Shown: piece by piece, positions 1-12,976 of the stretch
How the letters are laid out: each line of letters opens with the position of its first letter
Position numbering within the stretch: position 1 is the first letter of the stretch
DNA from: Sabellastarte sp. h YS-2021
Taxonomy: Eukaryota > Annelida > Polychaeta > Sabellida > Sabellidae
Direction of reading: 5' to 3'
DNA length: 64,000 nucleotides
NCBI GenBank assembly: GCA_964017235.1
Contig: OZ024928.1
Coordinates: 152,048,881-152,112,880 of the forward strand
Position numbers and translations under genes: made by a program
The notes under the pieces: generated by a model
What the model saw: only the letters and a program-made list of their open reading frames with translations
Database searches by the model: none
What the model was told of the DNA's origin: nothing

Positions 1-831
1 TTAAGGACATTGATTGGGGATGTAAGTCTGCAATATCATGGCATGGCCTATATGTACTTTTACCTAATTGTACTGTCTCCTTTGACAGCTATACTTCTGT
101 TAAGAAATTTTGCAGTTTCATAACTTTTAGTTATGAACTAACTAATGCTGTCATCTTGCTATTGAATTACCTTGTTTTGCTACTTTTCTTTATATACATA
201 TTTGCTGTCTTACATTTTCTTTTCTCCTGCACCTTTACAAAACTTACACTATGAGTTCTGAAAGTCTTCTGACCTTTATACTATTTTACCTCTTCTATTA
301 TATCTCATGGTGTTCAATGCTATTTTCCTAGGCTGTGGGGTATGGGCATCTTTGATGCTATTTTAAAATGTTTCTGAAAAAGGGAAACATAACTCTGGAG
401 TAACTCACATTTTGTTCAGGTTAATGTATAGAACAGGAAAAGGGGGGGGGGGATATATTTTTACCCCTGGGGTTGGGGGAGATTTTCAGCAAGGCAGGAT
501 TTCATGCTACATTGGTAATTAAGGTTTTTTCATTTGGATTTTTACCTCAATGAATTCTGATCTCCAAGCCACCACAGTGCAATTAAAAACAAAAAAATAT
601 AAAAAAAAATCCCAAATTTCAAGTTCTTCTGTTGCAATCTGTCTGCAATCATTAAGAGGTTAAGCTTGGTATCTTTCAGTGAAATGTACCCCCTTTAGTG
701 TGTGCTATATTAGCTGTGTCAATGAGTACCAGTGGTCACCTCATACCAGACAGATTCCAGTAAAACACTCTGCTGTGCATGGTATTCGCTTATTGACTCA
801 GTGTGTGTGTGATTATTATTGCCTGTTTCAG
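1..831 (+). other. Intron of calcineurin B gene (upstream part)
   Basis: No coding segment was found on either strand. The sequence is AT-rich with A, T and G homopolymer runs (about 441-452 is poly-G). It must be intronic because the exon at 832 starts inside the calcineurin B reading frame. The only structure noticed is a diverged repeat shared with 8325-8530. Confidence 0.7.
81..370 (+). repeat. Diverged dispersed repeat, copy 1
   Basis: Shares an ordered series of matching blocks with 8325-8530: TTGACAGCTAT, GTTAAGAAATTTTGCAG, TCTGAAAGT, TCATGGTGTT and GCTATTTT. The other copy is shorter by several internal gaps. No ends or target duplications could be identified. It may be a relic of the same family as the DIRS relic flanking the second copy; that link is inference. 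Confidence 0.55.
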
Positions 832-891
832 AGTTTATAGAAGGAGTGTCCCAGTTTAGTGTTCGAGGTGATAAGGACTCCAAGCTGAGGT
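832..891 (+). CDS. PPP3R1: Calcineurin B exon: linker between EF-hands 2 and 3
   Basis: Encodes (E)FIEGVSQFSVRGDKDSKLR plus the first base of the next Phe codon. This is the highly conserved segment of calcineurin regulatory subunit B joining the Ca-binding EF-hand pairs. Acceptor TGTTTCAG ends at 831 and donor GTAAGT is 892-897. The exon ends in phase 1, and the next exon (14460) begins with the two missing bases TT, restoring Phe. An alternative acceptor AG at 832-833 would move the exon start to 834 with phase 0; the sequence alone does not decide. Calcineurin B is the Ca-binding partner of the calcineurin A phosphatase in the cytosol. Exons coding for the N-terminus and EF-hands 1-2 are not in the window. 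Confidence 0.95.
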
Positions 892-3417
892 GTAAGTAAA
901 CTCACCAAATTGCAAAAGAAAAAAAAATTATTTTGTGATACCCTTTCTTTCCAATTTATTCTTACTTGTATATAGTTAAGTATCCATCTTTTATTTTCAT
1001 TTTTTTTCATTATATTTGCTCTATAAGTAACCCTTTTTATTCTTTTTTTTTAGATTACATGGTTCTTACATTCTACTGTAACTATCAATTATTTAAGGTC
1101 TTTTATATTTGGTAGAATTTAATTTTGTGAAATCTCACAAACCAATACAGTATGCATGTGTTTTGAATTGGTTTGGGTGCAGAGGTTCGTCGTACAATTT
1201 TTTCTTGTGCTGCCGTCAGTACCACCAAAATTTTGACCAATTTGTGCCATCAAGACTGTAATTTCTTTATTCTGGGAAGCACCAACTTTCCACGCAGACA
1301 GGTGTAACCAGATTTTGTGGGAAAAGTTAACAGTGGGCATATTTACTAAGTCTTTGTTTAGAAAAGTTAACTCCACTTTGAGGCGGACTTAACATTTAGC
1401 CCAAGATTCCCATAAATCTAAGAATATAAACTTACCCTAAGTGTAAGACAATAGTCTTAATCTTAAGGTCTAAGTCTGAGCTAATTCCTTTTGTGAGACT
1501 GCCCCAGTTTCTGAAGAACAATGGTGCTATACTTCACAAGCATAAAATTTCATTACAGTTTCATTAGTTTAATATGAACAAACTTAAAATGTCATTTAAT
1601 AATATTTAATTCTTAATTCTTTCAAAATTTTTGGCCCAGGTAAATCAGCTAATATAAGCATAGTACTTGTGACAAGGGTATATTACTGGAACTTTGGATA
1701 AATGGATGAAATTCTAATGAACATGCCAAAGTAATTCTTTCTGCCATTTATCATTGACACTTCAATAAGGGTTTCATTTGATAGGTCAAAAAATTTACAA
1801 ATCTATTTTAGCAACTGTCAGTGTTACAATGATAAAAAAATTGCACTGTAAAACATGCCTTAAGTGGTTCACTGTACACGGTAGCTTCTGTCATCAACGT
1901 CGTAGCTAACATTGTGGATAATATAATGCTACTATTGCCATTTTGGGTTGTCAACACATAAATAATTATGTACAATAGACCATGCAAAAAGGGCTACCTG
2001 AACAATGAACATTGACTCATATTATCATTAAATGTTATCATTTTAAAACTAAATACTAAAGTTTGAATGTATGAAACACACTTGTTTTCACTTATTCTTT
2101 GTACTCAGTGGGTGATAATAAAAAAGGTGCATTCCAGTATTGGTCAACTTATGATGAATTAAAAAGTACTATTCATAAACAGAAAAGAAAAAAAATGAAA
2201 TATAACCCATTTGTTCAATATGTGTGACCAATTCTCCATTTTCAAAGTATAATAGAGAAATAATAATAATAATTCCATTCAGAACATTATTGCAGTAAGC
2301 TTAAGATTGTATTTGAGAAAGTATGTACAGTTGCAATTATAACATGAAAGTAAAGGAGAGCTGCTATAAAATATTCAGCAGATATCTGGTATAACAACTG
2401 CCTGTCACTGCTTGTCCCATATTGATTCATGCATTGGTACAATAATGGCCTGGCTAAATTGTCTATGTACATGTTAAAGATCAGTATTTGCTGGCTATGA
2501 ATGCCAACAGTGCGCAATAAAGGCCTTTGTTGATAGCTTGTTCAACTGTGCTAAAGATAAAGGTTTCCAGGAGAAAGGAAAGCTGCGTAATTTTCGACAA
2601 AAAGTTTTATTTCTAATTTTTGAAGGTGAATATGTGGAATAGTGAATAATCCTGTTTTCCATATTGGACACAATGGGACATTAAATTTGTCTAAATTTAA
2701 GTAGTGGAAAATAAGGCAAATTAAATAGTTAGCTAAATCCATCTTTATACATTCATGTAGTTTTAGCAAATTCATGACCATATCACTTATTCAAACTATG
2801 TGTAGGTCTGTAGGATCTATGTCAAAAGTTGATATTAAAATGCCATTTTACTCCATAAAATGTACCAATATACACCAACTTATATCTCAGTTACCAAAAA
2901 ATATATAAGATATTAAAGAAAGATTATAAATTGAGGACAGGTCTACTGTTCAAATACATCTAATCAAAGTCCTTCTAATTCTTAGAATAAATCATCCAAC
3001 ATATGAATATTCATTTTCTAGATATAAAATACACCATAATTGTAAAATACTACCTCCTAAAGTATTTGACATAATATTGAAAATAAAATTTTGGTATCAA
3101 TAGCAAACTCCAGGAAGATCCATGATCAATATTGAGATGTCAGTGTATGATCTCCTAATTGATTTTTATGCCAGAACTGAGGTTATAAGATGGGGTTTAT
3201 AATTCTTCTGGTGAAAAGTGCACAGTAAATCCAGCACCAATGAAAATGGAGTGTTTGTTACATTTCAAGCACTCAAGCAATAATGGCCCAGGCATTAATG
3301 TTGACAATACAACATAATGCTAAAATATTATGTATAAATTTCTTGAATGCGTTTACTCCAGGTATTTAGTTTAATACAGGTGATAGCTATAGCTAACTAT
3401 GCGGCATTGCTTGGTCA

Positions 3418-5810
3418 TTAAGCATCACGCAAGGGACGCTTGGTTGTATACAGGAGAAATTCACGTGGAAATGGCCGCTGGCTCCCGCATTTTCTAATGG
3501 TTATAGCTCGGCAACCGCAGGGCAGATTCTCTTCAAATTTGGAACATAGTAGTCTCGGGAAAATTTTCTGAATATGGTGTCATGACATTTCAACCAATCA
3601 GAGATGTCACGTAACCAAAAATGTGTTTTTCGGAAGGGTGTGCTTGTCCGGATGATAACTTAAAAAGTGCTTCACTTATTCATATGAAACATGGCAAGTA
3701 GGTTAGTTGTATAGATATCTGGAAATCATTAACTTTTGGAATTGACCTGACACAAAATGGATGACTTATTAACGATTAACTAAATATTGCAATTTTTCTT
3801 AATGATGGAACTGTAAAATCTTTAATAAATTTTTTTTGGTCCTGCAGTGTATATGCAGTCATATGGCACTTTTTGCCAAAAAGATTTTCCTGACATTTTT
3901 AGTGGTCATCTTGAATTTCTGCGTACACTGCAAAAAAGCTCTTGGAAATGGTGGAGGTACAGTGATTTCGAGAAAATGTTTGGCCCACAGGGTATATGCA
4001 GATCCATCCACCACTTTTGCCAAAAATCTTTTTCTTGCCATTTTGGCAGCCACCTTGAATTTTTGCATAAAATTCAAAAACGCATTTGTTTGGAAACAGT
4101 GTGAGATAGAGCAATTTTGATGAAACTTTTAATCTGTGGGGTTTTTGCAAAAAAAGGTTTTACGCCATTTTTGGCGGCCATCTTGAATGTGTATGTAAAA
4201 CACAAAATCGTATTTATCTCGGAAACAGTGCAAGATACAGCAATTTCAACGAAATTCTCAACCGGCATGATATAAGCAGGGTCATGTGCCACTTTTTTGC
4301 CAAAAAAAACATGTTTCCCCACCATTTTTGGCTGCCATCTTGCATTTCTGGGACAATGCAAAAATTTTATCTGGGAAACATTCCAACATAGAGCAATTTC
4401 AACAAAATTTTTTAAAAGCAGGGTATTCGTATAATCATCTGCTATGTTTTATTAGGCAGGTTGCATGTAACCAACCCGCCTATTAGATTGATGTGTCCAA
4501 TGTTCGTCTGTCCATCCGTCAACATTTTCGTTTCCGGACTCTAACTCGAAAATGCTATGTCCAATCGAATTCAAACTTGGCAGGGAGATAGATCACCCTT
4601 ATAGTTAGGTTCCTTTCGAAATTGTTATAATTCCGTCCTTTCGTTTGTCCGTTTTTTGTCCGTTTGTCTCTCCATCAACATTTCTGTTTCCGGTCTCTAA
4701 CTCGAAAACACTTTGTCCAATCAAATTCAAACTTGGCACAGAAATAGATCACCCTTATAGCTAGGTTCCTTTCGAAATTGGTGTAATTCTGTCCGATCGT
4801 TTGTCCGTTTTTTGTCCGTTTGTCTCTCCGTCAACATTTCCGTTTCCGGACTCTAACTCGAAAACACTTTGTTTAATCGAATTCAAACTTGGCAGGGAGA
4901 TAGATCACCCTTATAGCTAGGTTCTTTTCGAAATTGGTGTAATTCTGTCCGTTTGTTTGTCCGTTTTTTGTCCGTTTGTCTGTCCGTCCATATTTCCATT
5001 TCCGGACTCTAACTCAAAAACACTTTGTTCAATCGAATTCAAACTTGGCAGGGAGATAGATCACCCTTACAGCTAGGTTCCTTTTGAAATTGGTGTAATT
5101 CTGTCTGTTCATTTGTCCGGGGGTTTTTTCGTTTGTCCATCAACATTTCCATTTCCGGACTCTAACTCGAAAATGCTTTGTCCAATTGAATTCAAACTTG
5201 ACAGGGAGATAGATCACCCTCGTAGCTAGGTTCCTTTCGAAATTTGTGTAATTCCGTCTGTTCATTTGTCCGTTTATAGCATAGATACAATTATGGAACC
5301 TAGATTACAAGTTTTACATTTCACAGCACTGGGTGACCTAACATTTCTTTCCTTGTTTCTAAATTTAATTACAGCAGTCCCTAACCTTATTGCTGCCTGT
5401 GCAACCCGCCTTTTGGGGCATCTTTGACCCTCTTGTTATAAATCGTGTTCCTACCATTTTTGGCGACCATCTGGAATGTGTGTATAAAACGCAAAATTGC
5501 ATTCATCTCGGAAACAGTGTGAGAAACAGTGATTAAGACAAAATTTTCAACCCACAGGGTATACGCAGGGTCAACTGCCACATTTTTGGTTGTCGTCTTG
5601 AATTTTTGTGTAAAACAGACAGTCATTGTCACTTTTTCAAAAAATCATTTTCCTGCAAGTCTTGGCAGGCAGGTTGATTTTTTGTATAAATGGAAAACAT
5701 ATTAAACAGACCAAGTTAGTCATTTCAGCAAAATCATTGATGCTCATTTTGACGCTTTGTTTTTGCTGTGCAAAAACAATTTCTTTTCTCTTGCAAAGTA
5801 ATACTCTAGT
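3418..5810 (+). mobile_element. Tandem-repeat element, family D copy 1
   Basis: Starts with TTAAGCATCACG after an A, with a GC-rich imperfect palindrome (AAGCATC ... GGGACGCTT). A head of about 380 bp shares blocks such as CATTTCAACCAATCAGAG and TGGAAATCATTA with 36288-36660. Then come units of about 150-170 bp with TTTTGCCA ... TTTTTGGCGGCCATCTTG. The 3' end has a hairpin with stem TGTTTTTGC/GCAAAAACA near 5758-5779 and terminates in CTAG (5807-5810) before T. No coding potential. A second element (4452-5435) is inserted in its array. Confidence 0.75.
4452..5435 (+). mobile_element. Nested tandem-repeat element, family A (156-bp units)
   Basis: Begins TTAGGCAGGTTGCA after an A, with left palindrome GGCAGGTTGCA / ACCAACCCGCC. 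The right end near 5399 has TGCAACCCGCC, complementary to the first arm with one mismatch, and stops at CTTG (5432-5435) before T. The interior is five units of 153-156 bp, each with CTCTAACTCGAAAA, AATTCAAACTTGGCA and a TTTGTCCGTTTTTTGTCCG stretch. Flanks rejoin as an array unit of family D, so it inserted after the D array existed. Confidence 0.75.
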
Positions 5811-6167
5811 TTGAATGTCTTTTTTTACATCTGGTTGAAACCATTTTGCTTTTAAAATATACTGATCACCAGACAAGACAGAATAAACATTTTCTGCACA
5901 TTTTCTTTTGTGGGTTGAACACATGGTTGGAACTGGCATTGGTTATTTGTTTGGAAAAAAAAACGTACTCACTGCACCTGAGCACTGTATCCTATGATGT
6001 GTAATGGCAAGTTTTCTGCATATGAAAATCACGGGGAGAATTATTGATTACCAAAACAAGCACAATGCACTGCGTTAATTCAACTCACAACTGAAAAGTT
6101 TTTCACGCATTTTTACTGTTCAACAACAATTGTTGTTTTCTTTTATAAAAGCAGCTTTTGTTCCTAT

Positions 6168-6222
6168 TTTTTTATATATATATATATATATTTTTTTTGG
6201 GGGGGGGGGGGGGGGGGGTGGT
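6168..6222. repeat. T-rich, (TA)n and poly-G simple sequence
   Basis: A T-rich run, then alternating TA, then about nine T, then roughly 20 G interrupted once. This is low-complexity DNA. The G run length may be unreliable in the assembly. Confidence 0.9.
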
Positions 6223-6817
6223 AGTTTTTTATAGTCACTAGTTACTTGTAGATGTGATTGTTGTCGTTTAGTTCTGCACTTGATTTTATGTTATAATATA
6301 AAGATTGGTTCCAAGATTGGTTCTTTAGTGAAGCATGTATAGTTGTGGTTCTGTGTGTAATTTTTTCAGTATATTTTAAGGGAACCTTTCACTAGATGAC
6401 ATTTTGTTGTCTAAAATTAATTAAAGTGTAGAAAAATATTGATGTGTTTGTCATTATCAATGACTACCCAGTATGGTTCATACTCCAGTTTATAAATGTT
6501 ACCTATAGAGGGATTCCTGAAGTCCACCTGTTTTTCCATACACCATCTTTGGAAAACTGACCATTTTGAAGTGTAGATGTCTAGATGACCCTTGTGGAGA
6601 CTCTCTGAGGATCAGTGACTTTTTGTCACCTCAGCAGTGAATCCTTGTTCTTGGGAGCACTGTACTCCTAGATATCATACATGGAGGTTCAGGGATGCCA
6701 AATTGATATTTTAATGATTGTTGAGTGGTAAAGCCGAGTGTATATGGGTGGAAGTTGTCTAGGTGTGTTGGGGAACATCTCCACCAGATCCCAAAACCAT
6801 GTTTTTGTTGTCCTGAT

Positions 6818-7960
6818 TTAAGCGATTAAAATTAACTTGCATGTCTGTGATTTTAGCTTTTGTACAACTTTGGTCAATAGGGTAGTTTGAACAAAAGGGT
6901 ATACAGGCAGGTTTTCCCATGGGGTGTTCAGGGCATCCTCTGCCAAGCCTGAGCGTCCAGGATTGGAGAGATATAGAGTGGAAGTTCCTTGTTCAGGTTG
7001 GTTGTGAAAAGGATCCCCCCTCCAAACTCTTGCAAATTTGTTTGATGATCTGTGTAGACATACACCACTGTCTCTTAGATCATGTTCCTGCTGGAAAGGC
7101 CATCCACTAGTACACTGAGCGACCCCAGAGTGTGTCTTGTTCTGAGTGTCAGATTGTTCTGATAGCAACATTCTCTACATGACAGCACATACGTCTGCTG
7201 ATCTTACTCTACCCTGTTTGTTGATATAGCTCTCTGCTGAACACTTTACTGCGGCTATAAGGACTTGATTGACTGCAACTTATCTTGAAGAACTACAGAA
7301 CCAGAAGAAGCACCTTCATTTCTAGTAGATTGATGTGCAGATGCTTTTAGGTTTGAGACCAAACTAGTGTGTCCTGAGGCGTCGGACATCTCCAATGAGC
7401 TCTGAGATATTGGTGAATTGGTCTCCAATTTCACTGTCATATTCATTGATGCAAGCAGTCTATTGGTTGATATCATAGTCCACTGAACAAACTTCAAGGA
7501 AAGGTATTGGAATAGATGTTGTCTTGTGTGGGCTTCACAAGAACTAAATCAAGAAAAAGATGGTATCCTGTGAAGTCAAATCTCTGGCAGGGATGGAGTT
7601 CTCAATGCAAGAGGTTACTACAAAGCCTAATTCTTCACAAGGTTTACAGCTTTAGTAGTCTTTGGATCAGCTTGTTACTCTCCTCTTTGGAAGGAGCACA
7701 AATAAGCCAGCTCTCCAAATGCTGGTGTAGTCCAATTCTCAACTGAATAGCTATCAGTTTCACTTTCTTTGCTAGACTAGTAGATATCAGGGGGTGTGTG
7801 GCTTTGATAGAGGGTATGCTGGTAAACTGGTAGAGAGCACCTTTGTGGCAGGACCTGAGCTATTTTTGTGACTTGGTATGGATAGGTACATGCAGGTAAG
7901 TATCTGTGAGATCTATGAAGGAAACATACTCACTTTCCTAAGTAGGCACAGATTGACTCG
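6818..7960 (-). pseudogene. Decayed DIRS-type retrotransposon: RT and RNase H remnants
   Basis: Read on the minus strand in broken frames, the order matches the DIRS copy at 53-55 kb. An RT start block with IDLTDTYL lies near 7950-7900. A degenerate RT catalytic region follows as LHQHLESWLI, where the family has LDDWLI. LVLVKPTQ corresponds to ALVKPTQ near 53850 in the other copy, then RNase H-like SDASGH (about 7390), and DALNTPWENLPVYPF near 6930 corresponds to DALNINWTALTAYAY. Many stops and frameshifts, so it is dead. Flanking 7960-8302 and 6750-6818 may belong to it, but I could not read domains there. Confidence 0.7.
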
Positions 7961-8324
7961 TCAACATCATGGTGTGACCTGGATTTGACCTTTGATCTTG
8001 TATATCTGATGCTATTTTATCTCTTTACAGGCATATGTGATACTATTTCATCTCTTATATCTCCCATATCTTTTTACTTGAATCTTGGTTGTTGCACCTT
8101 TGGGTGTCTTTTGATGTAGATTAAGCACTGTTAAAGTCATATTAGAATTCATTAGGGGTTTTACTTTTGCAACTTCCCATTGTAACAGCTGGTATTGCAT
8201 CAAGTGAGTCACAGGTTTTGCCCCAACTCCACATTTAAGCATGTATTGCCACATCTGTATGTATGGGTAATATTCAAAACATTCAAACCATAATTTGACC
8301 ATACATAATTATGATATTTTCATT

Positions 8325-8530
8325 GACAGCTATTCTCCAGTTAAGAAATTTTGCAGCTTTATAACTTTTTGTTTACTGAATTGTCTTGTTTTAATACTTA
8401 ATCTTTACATGCAGTGCTCTGAAAGTATCCCAATTGGTGTACTGTTTCACTACTTCTATATTTCATGGTGTTGAAAAATATTTCCCCAGCCTATGGGGTA
8501 CTTGCATCTCTGGTGCTATTTTTAGATTTC
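8325..8530 (+). repeat. Diverged dispersed repeat, copy 2
   Basis: Partner of 81-370: GACAGCTATTCT, AGTTAAGAAATTTTGCAG, CTCTGAAAGT, TTTCATGGTGTTG and GGTGCTATTTT occur in the same order. It lies directly beside the minus-strand DIRS relic and could be a terminal part of it. Confidence 0.55.
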
Positions 8531-8532
8531 GG

Positions 8533-8800
8533 ACCCCAGGGGAATACCCAAATCTCCTAGATTGGACTTTCTACCAGTAGAATTTGAAATTCTACCAGAT
8601 CGGACTTTCTACCATGACATATATGTCGGAGTGGAGACTCCGATTCAGGAGAATCGGTCATTCCTCTAAGAGAGATACCATTCAAAGTTTCCACTAGTGG
8701 AGACTACTATCCATTATTTAAACACTGGAATCTCGGTTTCCACTAGAGGAAACTCTGATCGGAGTCTCCACTGGTGGAATCGCTGATTCCCCTAGCTCTA
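8533..8800. repeat. Palindrome-rich foldback repeat
   Basis: Outer arms AGGGGAAT (about 8539) and ATTCCCCT (about 8788) are inverted. Inside are repeated GGACTTTCTACC blocks and self-complementary TCCACTAGTGGA, TCCACTGGTGGA and GGAGTCTCCA blocks. This looks like a foldback MITE, but no clean target duplication was found. Confidence 0.5.
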
Positions 8801-9053
8801 GGCTTTGTAAGGCCGATACAGTATATGGTAATGAGGTTTTTTGTGTAAATACAAAATGCTAATTCAGAAGGTTTGCAGAGGCTTTTGCTAAAAATTAGCT
8901 TGCAATATTTATTAATAAAATATGAATAATATAAAATGAACATCATATTGTTTCAATTAACTTCACTATTCTAGAAAGATAAAAATATACCAGGACAAAG
9001 TAGCTGAACATTTCATTGTATCAACTTGTAATTGTTGTAACATGAATAATATA

Positions 9054-10186
9054 TTAAGCCATGTTAAAATTTTATGAATATGGTTATATGAGATTTGACC
9101 ACACAGAGAAGTCACATGATCAAAAGCATGTTTTTAAAAGGGGTGTCCAGATGCTAAATTAAAAAGTGTTTCACCTTTTCACATTAAATTTGGCAAGTAG
9201 GTATGTCATATAGACGTCTGGAAATCATTTACTTTTGAAAGTGATCCGATACAAAATGGCCAACTTATTAGCAATTAACTAAATGCCACAGTTTTTCTTA
9301 ACAGTGAAAATAAAAAGTCTTTAATATCTCAGAAATGTTACGAGATAGAGCGATTCTGGCGGAATTTTTGGCCGCTAGGGTATATGCAGAGTAAGCTACC
9401 ACTTTTGGGCAAAAACCGTTTTCCCACCATTTTTGCCAGCCATCTTGAATTTCAGTGTAAAACATAGAACAAATTTATGTTGGGAAATGGTGCAAGATAG
9501 TGCAATTTTGACAAAATTTTTGTATCTGGCGACTTTTTACCCAAAATTGTTTTCCCACCACTTTTGGCGGTCATCTTGAATTTCTGTGTAAAGCGCAAAA
9601 ACGCATTAATCTCGGAAACGGTTTTGTCAAAAATCATTTTCCCCCACCGTTTTTGACCCCATTGTATAGGAAGAGTCATCTAGCACTTGTCAAAAATCGT
9701 TTTCCCCACCATTTTTGGTGCCCACCTTGAATTTCTAAGTAAAACTCAAAAAACGCATTCAACTCAAAAACAATGCAAGATTGAGCAATTTCAACAAAAT
9801 TTTTGTCCTGAAGGTACACGCAGATTCATCTGCCACTTTTTGTCAAAAATCATTTCACAGCAATTTGTCGGAAATGGTGTGCGATAGAGAGTTTTGGGGG
9901 AAATTTTGGGCTCCCGGGTCATATGCAGTTATCTGACACTTTTTGTCAACCATATTTGGTGGCTATTTTGAATTCCTGGGTAAAACGCCGAAATGCATTC
10001 ATCGTGGAAGTGGTGAGAGATACAGCGATTTTGATGAAATTTATATACGCAGAGTCATCTGGCACTCTTTCAAGAAAGCATTTTCCAGCCATTTTTGGCT
10101 GGCTGGTTGAGTTTTTGCATAAAAATTACTAAACAGATCAAAATAGTCATTTCAGCAAATTTTTAATGCTCTTTGGGATGCATCTT
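9054..10186 (+). mobile_element. Tandem-repeat element, family D copy 2 (degraded)
   Basis: Begins TTAAGC after A, but the terminal palindrome is missing. The head from about 9068 matches family D (AAAATTTTATGAATATGG, GTCACATGATCAAAA, TCTGGAAATCATTTAC). Five or so degenerate units with TTTTTGGCGGTCATCTTGAA follow to about 10100. The 3' block GTCATTTCAGCAAAT also occurs in copy 1 (about 5718). The distal hairpin and CTAG are not recognisable. It sits between two parts of the minus-strand DIRS relic. Confidence 0.65.
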
Positions 10187-11174
10187 TGTGCCTGTCAAGT
10201 TGAAATTGGATACGATATCCACATAGGCCTTTGACATACTCGTACAGATATCCAGCATGAACTGCATTTGGGAAGATCCTGTTGGATCTCTGACGTGATC
10301 TCCCTGGTGGGCCCAAATATGGTGGCATGAAACTTATCAAACAGTCTCTCCCTTTGGTCCTTAGAGAGTTGGAGGGTGTTGAGACATGACTCACTGGCTA
10401 TCCCAAAGGTAGAGAGTTGGCCATGCTGATATCTTCTCAAGTCAAATGTTCCAGTTTAACCAGGTCCCTTTGTTGGACTTACACTGGGAGTCCACTCTTA
10501 TAACCAGGCTTAGTAATATTTTAGAGGGCCTGGGGTATCATCTGTTGTCTCTGCGAGTACTTGTCATCCTCTAGACTGTCTCAGTTTCCCTTGTGTGGTG
10601 GATTAACAGGAAACTTCTCTGTCTCAACTTCTCAAGAGTAATGGAAGGCCTGGGCTTCACCAACATATCCTTGTCAACGAGAAAGGTGTGTGACCATTTG
10701 GAGTATTATGGATGATGGTCTGTCACCCTTCTGTTGCTGAAGGAGAAGTGGATCATGTCCCAGGGCTGATCCTAGCTTGTGCTTCTTTTCAGATGCTGGA
10801 CCTTCTGAACCAATTCGCTGAATGGGAAATTAGGGGGAGTCACTTGTTCACCAGTGTCAGTAGGCTCTTCTCACCTTGAAGTGGTAGCAAAGGAAGATGC
10901 TGAGGTGCCTGTCCCATATACTTCTTCTAAAATGCTTCTCAACTTGATTGGGGTTGTGATAGAGATAGGTTGTTGGTTCCTCTGACTTGGCAACAAGTGG
11001 CAAGGCAAACAGTTGTGTAATTGACACAATAATTGTGTGAGTTGGTGCTGTGGATGCAGGTGCTGGCAGAGGAGCAGAAGCTGTATGTGCAGGTACCAAG
11101 TAGTCAAACACCTGCTCCATGGGCTGCTGTAGGAAGGCTTGCAGTCCTGTTTGCACAGCAGAGATGTTCCTCAT
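10187..11174 (-). pseudogene. Possible gag-like part of the DIRS relic
   Basis: Minus-strand fragments contain RRYQHGQLSTFGIASE followed by LQLSKDQRERLFDKF (about 10440-10330). This resembles the conserved Arg/His/Trp block and LFD/LFG segment I associate with DIRS gag-like proteins, and a Pro/Ala-rich open stretch lies at 10857-11174. The position upstream of the RT relic on the same strand fits a single element split by insertion of 9054-10186. Assignment is tentative; stops interrupt every frame. Confidence 0.4.
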
Positions 11175-12976
11175 TTATTTCTGGTTTTTTCTACTGTAGA
11201 TTGTACATCATTTCAAAATTCTTATGCCTTAGATGACTTGATCAACTGAGTCCTTGTGGTCTGAGGGATCTGAAAAAAGGAAGTCTGGAAAGCTGGGTAT
11301 TATGAGTTACAGTCTATAACATAGGCTAAAGAATCAGTGGCAGATTGATGAACCAGGCCCAGGCTAGAAAGCATTGCCTGGGAGATGCAAGCAGTGGAGC
11401 TAGCTCGCTGGAATGATGCCAGCCATTAGAGCACTTGATTGGGATTTCCGCGGGCTCTAAATCAAGAGGAGTCTCATCTGCTAGAGAAAATCCTCACTAG
11501 TAAATCCTGGGTTGTTGGTGTTTCCCGGGTCTTTGAAAGAGTCACCATGTGAGTCTGAATGGTTTCTTCACAAAGTTTTCCCTTAGATGAGACCATTGCT
11601 CTTCTGAAATTGCTGTACAAGTAACACAGTGTGTCATGACTGGCTCTTGACCACGGGATTTTCTTTACACTTAACCCTACAACTGTGACCATCAAACTGA
11701 GGCATAAAATGTCTGTACTTGTCCCATTTCTGGTGAGGAGAGTCTTCACCATCTTTACTACATTGGTGTGAACTATTCTAAAACACATCAGACAAAATAT
11801 AACAATACCCATGGTTAGAACACTTAAACTGATCAACAAAGTAAAAGTCACGAAATAGCCAGCTTCATAAAAAAAAAAAAAGAAGAAGAAGAACGTGAGA
11901 GAGAGATAGAAAGTAAAATGTGAGCATCTAATAGGTTGCCGAGATCACGTTGCCCTGTTAATAGGTGTACAATATACCCGTGCTGTAATATAGCAGTGAC
12001 ATTCCATTGTTCTGGATTGCCCCGGCTATCTGTATTTGTTAGTAAAGGGTTTTTAACTTTTTACTGCTTCATCTAGTAAACCACTGGTAAAGCACATTGT
12101 TTCAATAGGTGGGATTATTATATAACAATAAAAGAATAAGTGTTTAAAAGCTCTGCCCAGCAAAACTAATAACTTTCATCTCATTATTCATTAGTCTTAT
12201 GATCTTTTAAGCACTAGCTGTAGAGACCAAATTTCTCTTATTGACATGCATAAAACAGAAAAACATCTTTCAGGTAAAATCAATTGAGAAGAGCAATATA
12301 AAGGAAAATATTACTTTCCCACTAACATTATTGGATTGTTGTACTTTTTCCAACAAAGATATACTAAATCTCAGGCGATATTCATAGGTTATTGCCTGTA
12401 CACTCGTTGTACAGCTAATGATACAAGTCAGCACCAAAATTTTTTGATTGTGAAATATGTTGTCAGTCATCAAGGTCTGTGCCAACTGTAAAAATGTAAC
12501 AGATTCATTCAGTTACTGATTATTGGTTGTGCTCCTCTGCCAATGAGGTATTAAATTCATGCCATCCGTCTGTTTGTTAGCAGGATCATGCAAATACTAC
12601 TAGTTGGAACTTCATAAAAGAGAAAAGATCAGAAGATCGGTCTAAGTCCAACTGATCCCATTTAATTTTCAGAGTGATGTGGATCACTGCGTGGTTTTAA
12701 ACCTAATTTGAAACTGATCTTGAAGTTTATAAAAGAAATTTCCTGGCTACCTTAAAAATTTATATGTTAATGATATATTGGCTATCTTAAAAAATTTTAA
12801 AAATGGAGTTTTTAGCCCTTAGCTCACTTTAAAATCAACGTTGTTCACATATTAATGTTTACAACTGAAACATTTTTATTCTGATGACCTTTAAGTCAAA
12901 GATTTATTAAATTAAGCCACCTTACAGTGACAAAGGGAATTTCAGGCCTAAGTGTTTAACTTAACTTCGTTGGGTT

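Noticed and set aside
6198..6218. Telomere-like or quadruplex poly-G
   Set aside because: A simple homopolymer next to (TA)n, without telomeric repeat units; length may be a sequencing artefact.
11474..11851. 125-codon minus-strand frame with a hydrophobic N-terminus
   Set aside because: No domain or homology recognised, no splice or context support, and it lies in unremarkable intron next to a retrotransposon relic.
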